Shown here in pieces: positions 59,075 to 60,523 of a stretch of 60,523 nucleotides of DNA (position 1 is its first letter; each line of letters opens with the position of its first letter). Source of the DNA: an uncultured Lachnospiraceae bacterium (GTDB lineage: Bacteria; Bacillota; Clostridia; Eubacteriales; Anaerofustaceae). The DNA lies in the NCBI GenBank assembly GCA_944381375.1, contig CALWKX010000024.1:1-60523 (forward strand), given 5' to 3'. Under the pieces are notes generated by a model. That model searched no databases, was not told the DNA's origin, and saw nothing but the letters and a program-made list of their open reading frames with translations. Position numbers and translations under genes: made by a program.

Positions 59075-60013
59075 TCAGCTTACAACATTTTGAGGGCTGC
59101 CTTGCAAAAAAGCCTTGAGATTATCCACAGCTATATCCATAAGCTTTTTGCGACATTCATAAGGCTGCCATGAAATATGAGGCGTGATAAAACATCTTTC
59201 AGCGCCCAATAAAGGGTTATGCTTTTTCATAGGCTCCGAATCCACAACATCAAGTCCGGCGGCATATATTTTGTTCGAATCAAGACCTCTTCTTAACGCT
59301 GATTCATCAATAAGCCCGCCTCTGGAATTATTAACAATAATAACTCCGTCTTTCATTTTCGCTATAGTTCCATCATTGATCATTTTGTATGTTTTTTCAT
59401 TCTGCGGGCAGTGCAGCATAATTATATCGCTTAGCCGATATATCTCATCCAAAGAAACTATGTTATCGCCTTGCGCGCTTGGGCTGTACGCTATAACATT
59501 TAACCCCAAAGCCTGTGCGATCCTGCCCGTCGCTTTGCCTATCCTCCCGTAGCCTATTATTCCCATCGTTTTGCCTTCAAGCTGCAAAATCGGAGCAAGG
59601 GTGAAACACCAAGGCGCGGGTTCAAGCCATGCGCCCTTGCTGACAGCATCGCTGTGCAAACCGACTCTGTTTGTTATTTCAAGCAAAAGCGCAATAGCTG
59701 CCTGTGCAACCGCCATAGTTCCGTATGTAGGAATATTGCTGACTACTATGTTCTTTTCTTTTGCCGCATTTATGTCTACTACATTATATCCTGTTGCCAA
59801 TACGCCGATGAATTTCAAATTCTCAGCCTGCAGAATAATATTTCTATCAAGCACTGTTTTATTCGTATAAACTATATCCGCATTTGCTATCCGCTTTGAC
59901 GTGAGATCTCCAGGGGTCGAATCATACACCTCAACACAACCGTATTTTTCAAATTCTTCCCAGCTCAAATCTCCGCCGTTTACAGCTTTCGCGTCAAGTA
60001 TCACTATTTTCAT
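59075..60013 (-). CDS. D-2-hydroxyacid dehydrogenase
   Basis: 312 residues from ATG 60013, with GGGGAAATTACTT upstream; an in-frame longer start has no site. NAD-binding motif GKTMGIIGYGRIGKATGRIAQALG (about 142-165), catalytic Arg in VNNSRGGLIDE (about 230), Glu in VDSEP and His in CFITPHISW (about 285). Similar to glycerate/hydroxypyruvate reductases (HprA-like) of this family. It interconverts a 2-keto acid and D-2-hydroxy acid; the substrate is unknown. Confidence 0.93.
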   Translation of the reverse strand: MKIVILDAKAVNGGDLSWEEFEKYGCVEVYDSTPGDLTSKRIANADIVYTNKTVLDRNIILQAENLKFIGVLATGYNVVDINAAKEKNIVVSNIPTYGTMAVAQAAIALLLEITNRVGLHSDAVSKGAWLEPAPWCFTLAPILQLEGKTMGIIGYGRIGKATGRIAQALGLNVIAYSPSAQGDNIVSLDEIYRLSDIIMLHCPQNEKTYKMINDGTIAKMKDGVIIVNNSRGGLIDESALRRGLDSNKIYAAGLDVVDSEPMKKHNPLLGAERCFITPHISWQPYECRKKLMDIAVDNLKAFLQGSPQNVVS

Positions 60014-60159
60014 AAGTAATTTCCCCCTGTATAAATTCCAATTTGCATTTCGAACGCCTGTACATATCAAATTGATTGTATCTATATAATACTACATTTT
60101 GATTATAACACTGAAAAGCTGAATAATAACGCAAAATATTACAATGACAAAACATTTGC

Positions 60160-60188
60160 TTGACAAAAATATTAGCTTGATATAAAAT
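60160..60188 (+). promoter_or_regulatory. Promoter of the tRNA-Met/tRNA-Glu pair
   Basis: TTGACA (60160-60165), 17-base spacer, TAAAAT (60183-60188), 16 bases before the first tRNA. Confidence 0.85.
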
Positions 60189-60204
60189 ATTAAAGCAATG
60201 CTTT

Positions 60205-60281
60205 GGCGGAGTAGCTCAGTTGGCTAGAGCATACGGTTCATACCCGTAGTGTCGAAGGTTCGACTCCTTTCTCCGCTACCA
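60205..60281 (+). tRNA. Elongator tRNA-Met (CAT)
   Basis: A 77-base cloverleaf with encoded CCA. The anticodon is CAT. The first acceptor pair is G-U and not the C-A mismatch of an initiator. D and T arms are normal. Confidence 0.93.
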
Positions 60282-60285
60282 ATAA

Positions 60286-60360
60286 GGCCCCTTGGTCAAG
60301 AGGTTAAGACATCGCCCTTTCACGGCGGTAACATGGGTTCGATTCCCATAGGGGTCACCA
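60286..60360 (+). tRNA. tRNA-Glu (TTC)
   Basis: A 75-base cloverleaf four bases after tRNA-Met. Acceptor GGCCCCT/AGGGGTC, anticodon TTC, encoded CCA. Confidence 0.95.
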
Positions 60361-60375
60361 AACAATGAAAATAAA

Positions 60376-60402
60376 AAAGACGCAGGCATCCTGCGTCTTT
60401 TC
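60376..60402. terminator. Bidirectional terminator after the tRNA pair
   Basis: AAAAGACGCAGG pairs with CCTGCGTCTTTT around the loop CAT. It serves the tRNAs (plus) and the partial gene on the minus strand. Confidence 0.88.
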
Positions 60403-60406
60403 CTAA

Positions 60407-60523
60407 TCACACTCTTAATATATTATACTTACTATCCGTAACATCGCCAACGAGTTGGTTTTCATAGCAGTAAAGGAACTTTATAGGATCAACAGAATAT
60501 TGTTTTCGTGAAGATTCAGTTTG
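60407..60523 (-). CDS. C-terminal end of an unidentified gene (partial)
   Basis: An uninterrupted minus-strand frame enters from the right edge and stops at the codon covering 60407-60409, right before the terminator hairpin. It gives 38 residues with no recognisable motif (contains VDPIKFLYCYENQ). Position against a terminator makes a real gene end likely. Family unknown. Confidence 0.5.
   Translation of the reverse strand, partial: QTESSRKQYSVDPIKFLYCYENQLVGDVTDSKYNILRV

Noticed and set aside
1-60523. CRISPR array
   Set aside because: No regularly spaced direct repeats were seen. The clustered palindromes are single-copy cloverleafs, not repeat-spacer units.

Overview
The window is AT-rich DNA from an anaerobic, endospore-forming member of the Firmicutes (Clostridia). 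The evidence is a gerA-type germinant receptor operon, a YyaC-like spore protein, fermentation enzymes, ferredoxin-type proteins, a corrinoid protein, HemZ, and AAAGGAG-type ribosome binding sites. It reads as ordinary chromosome with accessory patches. No complete phage, IS or CRISPR array is visible.

Layout. 1-3450: tail of a possible recombinase, then a CsoR/CopA copper-resistance operon with two operator-like palindromes. 3490-7633: DNA-deoxyinosine glycosylase and the gerA/gerB/gerC operon. 7696-13447: sugar kinase, RlmD-type 23S rRNA methyltransferase, GNAT, decayed genes, isochorismatase-like hydrolase and an unknown membrane protein. 13604-19854: a catabolic-looking island with an MFS carrier, MarR regulator, GltS-like symporter and DHDPS-family aldolase on the minus strand. 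A divergent pair, a ferredoxin-domain protein and an uncharacterised Cys-containing protein, lies on the plus strand. 21290-25187: an operon for methylitaconate isomerase, two-subunit dimethylmaleate hydratase and dimethylmalate lyase, the last steps of nicotinate-type fermentation to propionate plus pyruvate. 25694-29107: M18 peptidase, HD hydrolase, initiator tRNA, alanine racemase. 29664-34608: orphan corrinoid protein, Cys/Asn-rich protein, isolated terminase pair, YyaC, MATE pump. 34703-40373: guanylate kinase, CNNM/CorC transporter with a candidate leader peptide, HAD phosphatase, tRNA-Ser, sigma-like pseudogene, flavin-type oxidoreductase, hydrolase, macrodomain. 40586-46973: RND efflux pair and a DASS anion carrier. 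47557-51062: secreted protein, broken BTAD regulator, enolase-superfamily dehydratase. 51130-60013: MinE/MinD, HemZ, MBL hydrolase, Dtd, lipoprotein, a two-component system, a small unknown protein and a 2-hydroxyacid dehydrogenase. 60205-60360: tRNA-Met and tRNA-Glu.

The most unusual signals are not conventional genes. (1) Four GC-rich intergenic palindromes (251, 29314, 48367 and 52276) all fold as a four-way cloverleaf: one outer stem and three abutting inner hairpins. The architecture is the same but the stem sequences are unrelated. (2) Upstream of the CNNM/CorC gene is a 21-codon ORF starting with Met-Asp-Thr-Asp-Pro-Ser-Pro. Its stop codon lies just before a hairpin that masks the gene's Shine-Dalgarno, which suggests an MgtL-like Mg2+ sensing leader controlling an exporter. 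(3) A second structured repeat family (21096 and 29165, perhaps 37657) has conserved flanks around a variable hairpin. (4) CopA carries a CopZ-like C-terminal domain with its own internal ribosome binding site.
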